A stretch of DNA of 64,000 nucleotides from Polyangiaceae bacterium (GTDB lineage: Bacteria; Myxococcota_A; Polyangia; Polyangiales; Polyangiaceae), in the NCBI GenBank assembly GCA_020849655.1, contig JADLFU010000069.1, positions 20,981 through 84,980 of the forward strand. Direction: 5' to 3'. Below are positions 1-8,503 of this stretch, one piece after another; position 1 is the stretch's first letter, and each line of letters opens with the position of its first letter. Made by a program: the position numbers and the translations under genes. The notes beneath the pieces were generated by a model. That model did no database searches. It was not told where the DNA came from and saw nothing but the letters and a program-made list of their open reading frames with translations.

Positions 1-1
1 C

Positions 2-1618
2 GTCTCCGTCATCGATCTCCTGAAGAAGTGCGCGGGCCCCGCGCCGTGCACGGGCGCCGTGCTCGCGACCGTGAACCTCAACTTCGAGATGGACAAGCAG
101 TTCGAGACCGGCGGCACGCTGGAGGACGCGCGCGCGTTCCCGCTCATGCCGACCGACATCGGGTTCACCTACGGAGGGACGGAGCTCGTCGCGTTCCTCC
201 CCGCGAACGGCTCCGACTCGGTCTTCCGCGTGAAGTTCGACGAGACGTACCAGGCCGACGCGATCAAGGCGGTCGGCTGGGGGAACAAGAACCCCTTCGT
301 CTCGCTCGGCGGCGGCGCGTCGCCCGGGCAGTTGCCGATCGGCGTCGCGGTCGCGCACAAGCCGCGCCCCGACGACATGGGCGCGACCTATGGGTTCGTC
401 GCGAACGACGCGACCCGCAACGTGACCGCGCTCGATCTCGACACGGGCAAGGTGGTGTCGGCCGCGTCGTCGGCCGATCTGCCCGCGGATCCGCTCGCGA
501 AGATGGTGCTCGAGGGCCGCAGGTTGTTCCAGACGGGGCTCGGGCGGTGGTCGATGGATCAGCAGGGCTGGTCGGCGTGTCAGTCGTGCCACACCGACGG
601 GCTCTCCGACGGCGTGACCTGGTACTTCGGGCGCGGGCCGCGCCAGTCGCTGTCGCTCGAGGGCACGTTCTCCGCCAACGGCGCGCAGCAGCGCGTGCTG
701 AACTGGACGGCGCCCTTCGACGAGGTGACCGACCTCGAGAGCGTGGTGCGCTCGACGATGGGCGGCGTCGGCCTGATCGTGAAGGAGGCGAGCTTCTCGA
801 CCGCGAGCCGCCTGCCGTACGAGTCGCTCGGCCAGAGCGGCCTCAGCGGCTCGGCAGCGGCCGCCGCGGACTCGTCGAACCCCGGGAACCTCCCGGCCGC
901 GTGCGTGATCGACGACTGGGCGAAGGTGGTCGAGTACGCGAAGACGGTGCGCTCTCCGCGCGCGCCGACGAACCTCGACCCGGCGAAGGTGACCGAGGGG
1001 CGCGGGCTGTTCCAGGCGGGCAAGTGCCAGGGCTGCCACTCGGGCGACCAGTGGACGACCTCGCACCTGTTCTACACCCCCGATCCCACGAACAAAGTCA
1101 ACAACTCGCTGAAGACGACGTCGTGGGGCGCGACGGTCGCGAAGTCCGGCCTGCCGATGGCCGTCTGGCCCGCGGTCGACGCGCCCGCCCAGATGATGCG
1201 CTACTCGGGCTCGAACCCGGGGCCGAACGACCAGCTCACGTGCATCCTGCGCAACGTCGGCACCTACGGCGTCGGCGAGGCCGGGCCCGTGCCAGAGCTG
1301 AAGCAGGACATGACGGGCGCGGGCCAGGGCAACGACGCCGACGGCCGCGGGTTCAACCCGCCCTCGCTGCTCGGCGCCGCGACGGGCGCGCCGTTCTTCC
1401 ACGCGGGCAACGCGCGCACGCTCGAGGGCGCGCTCAGCGCGTCGTTCGCGCAGCACCACGGATCGCTCGCGTCCGGGTTCTTGCCGGAGAGCGACGGCGC
1501 GCGCGCCGCCAACGTCGCCGCGCTCGTCCAGTTCCTGCTCTCGATCGACGAGAGCGCACAGCCCATCGCCATCCCCGCGCTCGGCCCCGAGGGCGGCGTG
1601 TTCTGCTCCACCCCGTGA
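2..1618 (+). CDS. Di-heme cytochrome c peroxidase/MauG-like protein, 5' end cut by window edge
   Basis: The reading frame is open from base 2, so the true start lies upstream; 538 residues are visible. Two class c heme attachment motifs are seen, CQSCH near visible residue 193 (bases 578-592) and CQGCH near 342 (bases 1025-1039). The segment FFHAGNARTLEGAL near the C-terminus resembles the distal region of the bacterial di-heme peroxidase/MauG superfamily. The N-terminal third looks like a beta-propeller, as in YVTN-type fusions, but this is weak. It is predicted to be periplasmic or secreted, with the signal peptide outside the window. Eight bases separate it from the next lipoprotein gene, so it is probably the first visible gene of a three-gene operon of exported redox proteins. 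The peroxidase activity itself is inferred. Confidence 0.7.
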   Translation, partial: VSVIDLLKKCAGPAPCTGAVLATVNLNFEMDKQFETGGTLEDARAFPLMPTDIGFTYGGTELVAFLPANGSDSVFRVKFDETYQADAIKAVGWGNKNPFVSLGGGASPGQLPIGVAVAHKPRPDDMGATYGFVANDATRNVTALDLDTGKVVSAASSADLPADPLAKMVLEGRRLFQTGLGRWSMDQQGWSACQSCHTDGLSDGVTWYFGRGPRQSLSLEGTFSANGAQQRVLNWTAPFDEVTDLESVVRSTMGGVGLIVKEASFSTASRLPYESLGQSGLSGSAAAAADSSNPGNLPAACVIDDWAKVVEYAKTVRSPRAPTNLDPAKVTEGRGLFQAGKCQGCHSGDQWTTSHLFYTPDPTNKVNNSLKTTSWGATVAKSGLPMAVWPAVDAPAQMMRYSGSNPGPNDQLTCILRNVGTYGVGEAGPVPELKQDMTGAGQGNDADGRGFNPPSLLGAATGAPFFHAGNARTLEGALSASFAQHHGSLASGFLPESDGARAANVAALVQFLLSIDESAQPIAIPALGPEGGVFCSTP

Positions 1619-1625
1619 GGACTCC

Positions 1626-3494
1626 ATGAAGCGTCTCTCTCCCCTCTTCGCGCTGTTGTCCCTGATGGTGCCCGCTTTGGGGTGCTCGGGCGGTGAGTCC
1701 GACACCCCGGGCACGAAGGCGCCGGCCGACGCGCCGGTCGCCGACTCGCTCGGCAGACTGGGGTTCTCGATGAACTTCACCCAGCAGCCTCACACCGACG
1801 AGCTGAACTGCCACTACATCAAGACGCCGAACGACGCGCCGGCCGAGGTGCGCCGCGTGCGGGTCACCTTCCCGCCGGGCAGCCACCACGTGCACATCTA
1901 CCGGAGCACGCAGGCCGAGGACAGGGACTACGTCGCGCCGTGCACCGGCGGCATCGACTGGGACCGGTGGCGCATGGTGGTCGGCGTCCAGACGGAGAAC
2001 ATCGACTGGACGCTGCCCGAGGGCGTGACCTTGCTGCTCGAGCCGCACCAGCAGCTGATGGTGCAGGTGCACTGGGTCAACATCGGCAACGAGCCGGTGA
2101 GCCCCACGGTCCGGGTCGATTTCGAGGAGGTCCCGCCTGGCAACAGCAAGCACCTCGGCGTCGGCTTCGGGGTGTCGGAGGACGTGCGGATCGATCCGCA
2201 CCTCCGCAAGTTCGTCGGCGGCTGGGTGCCGCTGCCGGAGGGCTCGCGGGTCATCGCGATCATGGGGCACTTCCACGAGCGCGGAGAGCAGTACACCGCC
2301 GACATCCGCAAGCGCGGCGCCTCGAGCGGGCGGGACATCTACGACGCGCAGGGCCAGCAGACGTTCGTGTTCCGCCACTACGAGACCCCCGAGCCCATCG
2401 GCAAGGACGAGGGCGTCGCGTACGTGTGCAACATCAACAACTTCACACAGAAGGAGATCACCTTCGGCGCGAACGTCGCGGACCAGGAGCACTGCAACAT
2501 CGCCGTGTACTTCGAGCCGCCGGGGATGGACGCCGAGTCCGTCGTCTACAACCAGGGCTTCGTGAAGCCCGCCCAGACGCAGATGGTCGACGGCAAGCTC
2601 GTGAAGGTCCCCGGCACGAGCGGCCTCTCGACCTCCGTGAAGACCGCGGTCGCCGGCGAGACCCTCACCGGCAAGGTGGAGCTCGCGACCCCCGCTGGTC
2701 CGCTGCCCGTCGAGGTCTACCTGCCGCCGCAGCCGAGCCGGCTCGATATCCCGCGCATCGTGACGGTGCCCGCGTGGGAGCAGTCGGTGACGTTCCCGAT
2801 CCGAGGCCTGCGACCGGGCGCGGACGTCGAGCTGCAGGCGACGACGACGGGCCGCATCCGCGAGTCGGCGCACTTCTCGGTCTCGGGGCTCTCGCTGTCG
2901 GAGGTCGTGTACGATCCCGCAGATCCCAACCGCCGCTGGGTCGAGATCAGCAACACCTCGAGCCTGCCGATCAACCTCTGCGAGTACAGCCTGGGCGCCG
3001 GGACCGCGACGTACGCGGACTTCGCGCGGCCGCTCGGCGAGTGCCAGGGCTCCACGCCTGTGTACCTCGCGCCCTCGGGGTGCCTCGTCCTCGGGCTGCC
3101 CGGCGCGCAGGCGAACCCGGCGACCGGGATGATGGTGATGTCCGAGCCGTTCGGCGCCGGCTTCGCGCCGCCCGCCGGCGGGGCGCTGGGCGTGGCGCTC
3201 GTCGACAACGTGCTCGGGGAGTGGATCTGGGACACGATGAACCCGCCGCGAGACGACGTGTCGGGGCTGCCGATGTACCCGCGGCCGTCGCTCCTCGACG
3301 CGGTCGCGTTCGGCGCCGCGCCGAACCCGAACCTCTACGGGCCTGACGAGGTGATGTTGCCCGTCGGCCAGCAGGTCGGGGTGGCGCCGCTGGCGCCCTC
3401 CGCCACCGAGGCGCACGAGCGCCGCGACTCGCTCGCGTGGTCGGGCGACGGCGCGGTGACCCCCGGCATCTGCCGCGTGAAGACCCTCCCTTGA
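1626..3494 (+). CDS. Lipoprotein with copper type II monooxygenase-like core and C-terminal lamin-tail-like domain
   Basis: A lipoprotein signal is clear: a hydrophobic stretch ends in PALGC with Cys20. Residues about 40-310 follow the layout of the PHM/DBH copper type II monooxygenase fold: HHVH at 87-90, H141 and H149 in HQQLMVQVHW, HFH at 215-217, and EHCN at 288-291. In peptidylglycine monooxygenase the last position is the Met ligand of the CuM site; here it is His289. A beta-rich middle segment follows, then from about residue 423 a lamin-tail-like domain (LSEVVYDPADPNRRWVEI). It lies directly after a di-heme cytochrome gene and nine bases before a second redox lipoprotein. The fold is fairly secure, while substrate and activity are unknown. 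Confidence 0.7.
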   Translation: MKRLSPLFALLSLMVPALGCSGGESDTPGTKAPADAPVADSLGRLGFSMNFTQQPHTDELNCHYIKTPNDAPAEVRRVRVTFPPGSHHVHIYRSTQAEDRDYVAPCTGGIDWDRWRMVVGVQTENIDWTLPEGVTLLLEPHQQLMVQVHWVNIGNEPVSPTVRVDFEEVPPGNSKHLGVGFGVSEDVRIDPHLRKFVGGWVPLPEGSRVIAIMGHFHERGEQYTADIRKRGASSGRDIYDAQGQQTFVFRHYETPEPIGKDEGVAYVCNINNFTQKEITFGANVADQEHCNIAVYFEPPGMDAESVVYNQGFVKPAQTQMVDGKLVKVPGTSGLSTSVKTAVAGETLTGKVELATPAGPLPVEVYLPPQPSRLDIPRIVTVPAWEQSVTFPIRGLRPGADVELQATTTGRIRESAHFSVSGLSLSEVVYDPADPNRRWVEISNTSSLPINLCEYSLGAGTATYADFARPLGECQGSTPVYLAPSGCLVLGLPGAQANPATGMMVMSEPFGAGFAPPAGGALGVALVDNVLGEWIWDTMNPPRDDVSGLPMYPRPSLLDAVAFGAAPNPNLYGPDEVMLPVGQQVGVAPLAPSATEAHERRDSLAWSGDGAVTPGICRVKTLP

Positions 3495-3502
3495 GCGCGA
3501 CG

Positions 3503-4471
3503 ATGAACCAGGCGACGCGGTGGGTGGCGGTGCCGGCGCTCATGCTCCTCGGAGCGATGGCGAGCGCCGCAGGTTGCAGCTCGAAGGACTCGGACGCCAA
3601 GGTCGCGCTCGAGCCGACGTACGAGAACATCCACAAGGAGGTGCTCCTCACCAGCTGCGCCTTCAGCTCGTGCCACGGAGGAGACTCGCCCGCGGCCGGG
3701 CTCAACTTCTCCGAGGTGACCTCGTGCTCGCAGCTCGTGTGGCGTGACTCGTGCGTTCGCAACGACCGGTCGCGCGTGGTGCCTGGCGCGCCCGAGGACA
3801 GCTACCTGTACTCGAAGGTCACCGCGACCGATCTCGGCACCCCGATGACGGCGGGAGAGTGCGCGCCGAAGGGCGATCTGCCCACGCACATGCCTCCGAC
3901 CGACCGCCTCTCCGCCGACAAGATCGAGCTGATCCGCGCCTGGATCGACATCGGCGCGCCGTGCAACGCGGGGGTCGACACGACGCCCGTGGACGCGGGG
4001 ATGGACGCGGAGGTCGACGCCGCGCCCGACGCATCCATCGTCGTCCAGCCCCCGGTGGCGATCACCTCCGAGTCGCCCACCGTCGGGGTCGGCAAGCAGG
4101 CGGTGCTGACGGTGAAGCTCGCCGGCGCCGTCGACTACGGCCCGACCACCGCGGCGCCGAAGAAGCTCGCGGAGTGCGCGGGCGTGCCCGCCGGCGCCGC
4201 GTGCTGCACGCCCGAGCTCTGTCAGGCGAACGGCCTCGCGCTCTGCTCGTCGAACGACAGCTGCGTGCCCAACGGAGGGCAGCAGGTCCAGATCAAGGTG
4301 TCGAACCCGGCCGCGCTCGCGGTGCCGCCGACGATGCTCGTGCCCTACTCGGCCACGGGGAACGACACGGGGCAGCTCGCGGTCCAGGGCATCGCCGAGG
4401 CGAAGGGCGTCGTGGTCACCGCGTGGGTCGGCGACACCTCCGTGAGCCTCACGCTCGACGTCGTGCCCTGA
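3503..4471 (+). CDS. Secreted lipoprotein with a CxxxxCH heme-like motif
   Basis: ATG at 3503 was chosen because it opens a typical lipoprotein signal (hydrophobic core, lipobox SAAGC, Cys25); the frame is open further upstream but that part overlaps the preceding gene. Residues after the lipobox contain CAFSSCHGG, a C-x4-CH arrangement found in the N-terminal region of many myxobacterial and planctomycete cytochrome-like lipoproteins. Whether heme is bound is uncertain because the classic spacing is C-x2-CH. Residues about 100-140 carry THMPPTDRLSADKIELIRAW, the usual end of such a module, followed by an Asp/Ala-rich linker and a Cys-rich C-terminal domain. It is the third gene of the exported redox operon and may pass electrons to or from the neighbouring cytochrome. 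Confidence 0.6.
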   Translation: MNQATRWVAVPALMLLGAMASAAGCSSKDSDAKVALEPTYENIHKEVLLTSCAFSSCHGGDSPAAGLNFSEVTSCSQLVWRDSCVRNDRSRVVPGAPEDSYLYSKVTATDLGTPMTAGECAPKGDLPTHMPPTDRLSADKIELIRAWIDIGAPCNAGVDTTPVDAGMDAEVDAAPDASIVVQPPVAITSESPTVGVGKQAVLTVKLAGAVDYGPTTAAPKKLAECAGVPAGAACCTPELCQANGLALCSSNDSCVPNGGQQVQIKVSNPAALAVPPTMLVPYSATGNDTGQLAVQGIAEAKGVVVTAWVGDTSVSLTLDVVP

Positions 4472-4474
4472 GCT

Positions 4475-5968
4475 TCAGGTGAGCTCGGAGAGCCGGCGCA
4501 GCGGATCGCGCAGCGCCGGGTAGAGCTTCGCGAAGACCTCGCGCAGCAGCCGCGCGTAGGCGGGGGCGTCGGCGCTCGGCGCGACGGCGTCGCCCGTGCG
4601 GCACATCGCGCGAACCGCGCAGGCGTGTGACGCGTGCGCGCCCGCGCCGACGGCCGCGAGCACGGCGGCGCCGAGGGAGGTGGACTCGGGAGACTCCGCG
4701 CAGACGAGGGGCGCGCCGAGGACGTCCGCGGCGATCTGACGGAGGAGCGCGCTCTTCGCCCCGCCTCCCAGCAGCACGATCTCGGCGAGGGGCCCCGCGT
4801 CGCGCTCGATCCCGTCGAACGCGAGCCGCTGCTCGAACGCGAGCCCCTCGAGCGTGGCGCGGAGGAGGTGCGCCGCCGTGTGGTGGCCTCTCCACCCGAC
4901 GATGGCGCCTCGCGCCGCGTCGTCCCAGTGCGGGTTCATCACGCCGCCCCAGTAGGGCAGGACCACGAGCCCCTCCGCGCCGGGCGGCAGGCGCGCCGCT
5001 GCCTCGATGAGCGCGTCGAGATCGAGCCGGCCCGGGAACAAGCGCTCGGCGAGCCAGGTGACCGTGAACATACCGCCCTTCAGATCGGTCTCGAGGAAGT
5101 AGCGCCCAGGGCTCGCGGCGAAGAGCGTGCGGTACGCGCGCGACACGCGCGGGCTCTCCGAGATCACGCCGCCGACGAGCGCCGTCCCGAGGTTGAGGTA
5201 CGCGCGCCCGGGCCCGTCGACGCCCGCGCCGAGCCCCGCCGCTTGCCCATCTCCCGCGCCGGCGAAGAGCGGCGTCCCGACGGGGAGCCCCGTCCGCGCG
5301 GCCGCCTCGTCGGTCAGGTGGCCGAGCAGCGCGCCCGGCTCGACGAGCTCCGAGAGCTGCGCGAGCTCGACGCCCGCTGCCCGGAGCGCGGGCGGGTGAT
5401 ATCGACGCTCGGTGAGATCGACGAGGCCGGTCGGATCGGCCGCGGCGAGCGAGGTGCGCCGCGCGCCCGTCAGGCGCCACGCGAGGAAGCCGTGCACGTC
5501 GAGCACGCGTGGCGCGCGCGCGGCGAGCTCGGGGCGGAGCCGGCGCAGCAGGAACCGCAGCTTGTACAGCGATGGCGTCGTGCACGGCGGCTTGCCCGTG
5601 ACGGCGTGGAGGCGCGCGCCGTCGAGCTCGGCCTCGACCTCTCGCACCTCCTCGGCGCAGCGATCGTCCATCCAGGTGATCGCGGGCGCGACCGGCGCGC
5701 CGCGGTCGTCCGTGAGCACGATGGTCTCGCGCTGGCAGGCGATCGCGACGCCCCGCACGCGCGCGAGATCGACCTCGGACCCGAGCGCGCGGCACGCGGC
5801 GGCGAGCGCGTCGACGTAGCTCTCCGCGTCCTGCTCCCAGGCGCCCGGCGCGGGGTTGTCGAGGGCGAGCGCCGCGCGTCCCTCCGCTGCCACGCGCCCG
5901 TCCTGTGTCCACGCGATGGCCTTGACCGCCGACGTGCCCGCGTCGACGCCGACGAACAGCGGCGTCAT
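4475..5968 (-). CDS. FGGY-family carbohydrate kinase (xylulokinase-like)
   Basis: The 497-residue product has the usual length for FGGY kinases. The first phosphate-binding segment (FVGVDAGTSAVKAIAW, residues 5-20) and the substrate-region motif TWMDDR are present, and near the C-terminus GGGAKSALLRQIAADVLG and TSLGAAVLAA match the second ATP-binding half. ATP-dependent phosphorylation of a sugar or polyol in the cytosol is the expected role. It resembles xylulokinases more than glycerol kinases, but substrate cannot be read from sequence. The start at 5968 overlaps the stop of the upstream dehydrogenase gene by four bases, so the two are likely co-translated and may act in one pathway. Confidence 0.8.
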   Translation of the reverse strand: MTPLFVGVDAGTSAVKAIAWTQDGRVAAEGRAALALDNPAPGAWEQDAESYVDALAAACRALGSEVDLARVRGVAIACQRETIVLTDDRGAPVAPAITWMDDRCAEEVREVEAELDGARLHAVTGKPPCTTPSLYKLRFLLRRLRPELAARAPRVLDVHGFLAWRLTGARRTSLAAADPTGLVDLTERRYHPPALRAAGVELAQLSELVEPGALLGHLTDEAAARTGLPVGTPLFAGAGDGQAAGLGAGVDGPGRAYLNLGTALVGGVISESPRVSRAYRTLFAASPGRYFLETDLKGGMFTVTWLAERLFPGRLDLDALIEAAARLPPGAEGLVVLPYWGGVMNPHWDDAARGAIVGWRGHHTAAHLLRATLEGLAFEQRLAFDGIERDAGPLAEIVLLGGGAKSALLRQIAADVLGAPLVCAESPESTSLGAAVLAAVGAGAHASHACAVRAMCRTGDAVAPSADAPAYARLLREVFAKLYPALRDPLRRLSELT

Positions 5969-7014
5969 GCCGCCCCGAAGCGCGAGATCGGCAGCGCGAC
6001 CGGCCGATCGTCGAGCGCGACTTCCATCAGGTGCGAGAGCAGCGGCAGCGCGCCCGGCGAGAGCCGCCCCGACGCCTCGAGCGTCGGAACCGCGCGCCGG
6101 AGGACCGCGAGGATCTCGAGGCACTCGAGCGTCGCGCCTTCCATCCGGCGGACCGCCTCGTCGCGTCCGATGCCCAGCCCGAGCAGCCGACCGAAGCGAC
6201 CGGTGCGCCCGCCGTTGCAAGTGACGTCGAGATCGCCCGCGCCGGGCAGACCGAGGGCCGTCTCGGCCCTGCCGCCGATCGCGACGGCGACGCGGGACAT
6301 CTCGAGCACCGCCTGCGCGAACACCGCCGACTCGAGGTTGTGCATCGCGACGCTCCCGGCCGCGCCGCCGCGCGCCTCATGCATGCCCGCGGGGAGCGCC
6401 ACGCCCATCGCGTAGGCGTTCTTCAGGGCCGCGCACACCTCGACCCCCTCGACGTCGAGCGAGGAGAGCGGCACGTAGTACTCCGTCTCGAGCAGCCCGC
6501 GCAGGCGGTCGAGCGTGGGCTGGTGGCGCCCCGTGAGCACGACGACCGTCGGCGCGCGCCGCGCGAGCTCACCCGCGATGCACGGACCCGCGACGGCGAC
6601 AGGCCACACGTCGCCACGCACGTCGGCGGGGAGCGCGCGCTCGACGACGTCCGGCAGCGGCACGACGCGCTCGCCGTCGACGACGAGGCCCTTCGTGATC
6701 ATCGCGATGGGGCGCCCGCGCCGGGCGAGCGGCCGCAGCGCCTCGCACGCCCACGGCACGCCCGCCGAGCTGACGCCGAGCGCGAGGACGTCCGCGTCCG
6801 CTGCGACGCCGGGGAGCTCCGAGACGTCGTGCGGCGTCACCCCCGCGGGGAGCGGCGTGCCGAGCTTCGGGTGCACGCCCGCGTCGCGGAGCGCGCGGAT
6901 CACAGCGCCGTCGAGGGGCGTCCCGACGAGGCGGACGTCGTGCCCGCGGTCCGCGAGCGGCGTGGCGAGCGCGGTGCCCATCATCCCCGCGCCGAGGATC
7001 GCGATCTTGGCCAT
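5965..7014 (-). CDS. gpsA: NAD(P)-dependent glycerol-3-phosphate dehydrogenase, GpsA family
   Basis: The 349-residue protein opens with the Rossmann dinucleotide motif GAGMMG (residues 8-13). The middle has the GpsA hallmark ALKNAYAMG with the catalytic Lys, and the C-terminal domain has GLPGAGDLDVTC followed by GRTGRFG, matching the family substrate motif. GpsA interconverts dihydroxyacetone phosphate and sn-glycerol 3-phosphate for phospholipid synthesis. Here the gene is translationally coupled to an FGGY kinase, so an alternative is a paralogue oxidising a phosphorylated polyol made by that kinase. ATG at 7014 fits the family N-terminus (MAKIAILGAG). The Ser/Thr kinase on the other strand starts only 43 bases away, so both promoters must be in or next to that gap. 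Confidence 0.8.
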   Translation of the reverse strand: MAKIAILGAGMMGTALATPLADRGHDVRLVGTPLDGAVIRALRDAGVHPKLGTPLPAGVTPHDVSELPGVAADADVLALGVSSAGVPWACEALRPLARRGRPIAMITKGLVVDGERVVPLPDVVERALPADVRGDVWPVAVAGPCIAGELARRAPTVVVLTGRHQPTLDRLRGLLETEYYVPLSSLDVEGVEVCAALKNAYAMGVALPAGMHEARGGAAGSVAMHNLESAVFAQAVLEMSRVAVAIGGRAETALGLPGAGDLDVTCNGGRTGRFGRLLGLGIGRDEAVRRMEGATLECLEILAVLRRAVPTLEASGRLSPGALPLLSHLMEVALDDRPVALPISRFGAA

Positions 7015-7057
7015 GAACGCTGTCAGCCTCGCGCAGAATCGAGGCATAGTCACGCCG

Positions 7058-8503
7058 ATGGCGACCGCCTCGACCTCGCGCGAGGGCAGCGTGCTCGCGG
7101 GCACGTGGCGGCTCGTGCGCGTGCTCGCGAGGGGCGGCATGGGCACCGTGTGGGAGGCGGAGCACCTGAAGCTGCAGAAGCGCGTCGCGGTGAAGCTCCT
7201 CGACGAGGACGGCCGCGACACCGCCGCGTGCGCCCGGTTCGTCCGGGAGGCAGAGCACGCGAGCCGCGTCGAGAGCCCCGAGATCGTCGAGGTGTTCGAC
7301 GTCGGCGCGGCCGACGACGGCACGCCGTTCTTCGTGATGGAGCTGCTGCGGGGCGAGACGCTGGGGCAGCGGCTCCGGCGCGAGGGGCGCCTGTCGCCGG
7401 CCGACGCCGTCGCCGTCGTGGCCCAGTGCGCGAGAGGGCTGTCGAGGGCGCACGCGGCCGGCCTCGTCCACCGCGATCTCAAGCCTGACAACCTCTTCCT
7501 GGTCGACAGGGGAGACGACGCGATCTGGTTGAAAATATTGGATTTCGGGATCTCGAAGGCGACGCGCGACGACGTGGGCCCGAGCACGCTGACGCGCGAC
7601 GGGGTCGTGCTCGGGACGCCGCACTACCTGTCGCCCGAGCAGGCGATGGGCGAGCCGCTGGACGCGCGCAGCGATCTCTTCTCGGTCGGCACCATCCTCT
7701 TCGAGTGCCTGACGGGGCAGACGCCGACCCAGGCCGCGGCGACCTACGAGGCGGTCGTCGTGGCGATCTGCACGAAGGACACGCCCGACGTGCGCGCGCA
7801 CGCGCCGGGGATCTCGCCGGACCTCGCGAGGATCGTCGCCCGCGCGCGCGCGAGGGATCGAGAGGCTCGCTACGACAGCGCCGACGCGCTGCTCTCCGCG
7901 CTGCGAGCGGCGATGCCGACCGCCGTCTCCGTGCGGACGGGCCGCTCGTCCTCGGCCGACGCGGTCGACGTCGGCGCGCCGACGGAGCTCGCGCCGACGG
8001 GCTCGACCTGGTCGAACCGGCGCGCGCAGCGAGACCAGCGGCTGCGATCTGCCTTCGCGCTCGGGGGCGCCGTGATCGCCGCGGCGTTCGTCGCGACCGT
8101 GCTCGTGCTTCGCGCGAGGGAGCCCGCGCCTCGCGCGGCCGATCTCGCGCCCCGCCCGGCGCCCGCGCTGAGCATGCGCGTGGTCGCTCCCGCCGACGCG
8201 GTGGTGCGCGTCGACGGCGTCGCGAGCGAGGGCCGCGTGGTCTCGGGCGTCGCGCTCTCCGAGCACGAGATCGTCGTCGAGCTCCCCGGTGGTGAGAGGA
8301 TCGTGCGTCGCGTGCGCCTCGACGGTAGCCCCGAGATCGTGGTCGCGGCCCATCCGTCGGCTCCACCGGCCGTGCCTCCGGCGTCCTCGATCGCGCCTGC
8401 GCTGCCGCCACCCGTCGCGTCACGACGGCTCCAGGCGCCGACGGCGACCGGCGCGGCGCCCAGCGCGAGCGGACCGACGCTCCAGCTGAAGGTCGATCCG
8501 TGA
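7058..8503 (+). CDS. Ser/Thr protein kinase, membrane-anchored, PknB-type
   Basis: Residues 15-285 form a complete Hanks-type kinase domain: glycine loop LARGGMGTVW, catalytic Lys46 in VAVK, HRDLKPDN at 138-145, DFG at 162-164, and APE-type motif LSPEQAMGEPLDARSDL. A single transmembrane helix (AFALGGAVIAAAFVATVLVL) lies near residue 345, and the remainder is an extracytoplasmic Ala/Pro-rich tail with a short PEGA-like beta unit. ATG at 7058 places the glycine loop at normal distance; the open frame upstream overlaps the divergent gpsA gene. The stop overlaps by four bases the next gene, which encodes an exported PEGA protein, suggesting a sensor kinase and envelope partner made together. Substrates are unknown. 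Confidence 0.88.
   Translation: MATASTSREGSVLAGTWRLVRVLARGGMGTVWEAEHLKLQKRVAVKLLDEDGRDTAACARFVREAEHASRVESPEIVEVFDVGAADDGTPFFVMELLRGETLGQRLRREGRLSPADAVAVVAQCARGLSRAHAAGLVHRDLKPDNLFLVDRGDDAIWLKILDFGISKATRDDVGPSTLTRDGVVLGTPHYLSPEQAMGEPLDARSDLFSVGTILFECLTGQTPTQAAATYEAVVVAICTKDTPDVRAHAPGISPDLARIVARARARDREARYDSADALLSALRAAMPTAVSVRTGRSSSADAVDVGAPTELAPTGSTWSNRRAQRDQRLRSAFALGGAVIAAAFVATVLVLRAREPAPRAADLAPRPAPALSMRVVAPADAVVRVDGVASEGRVVSGVALSEHEIVVELPGGERIVRRVRLDGSPEIVVAAHPSAPPAVPPASSIAPALPPPVASRRLQAPTATGAAPSASGPTLQLKVDP

Noticed and set aside
1434..3416. 660-codon minus-strand open frame opposite the copper-monooxygenase-like gene
   Set aside because: The plus-strand product has a lipoprotein signal and copper-site motifs; the minus frame is Arg-rich without recognisable features.
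5965..7014. Ketopantoate reductase or other 6-phosphogluconate-dehydrogenase-like enzyme
   Set aside because: The GLPGAGDLDVTC and GRTGRFG motifs fit GpsA better.
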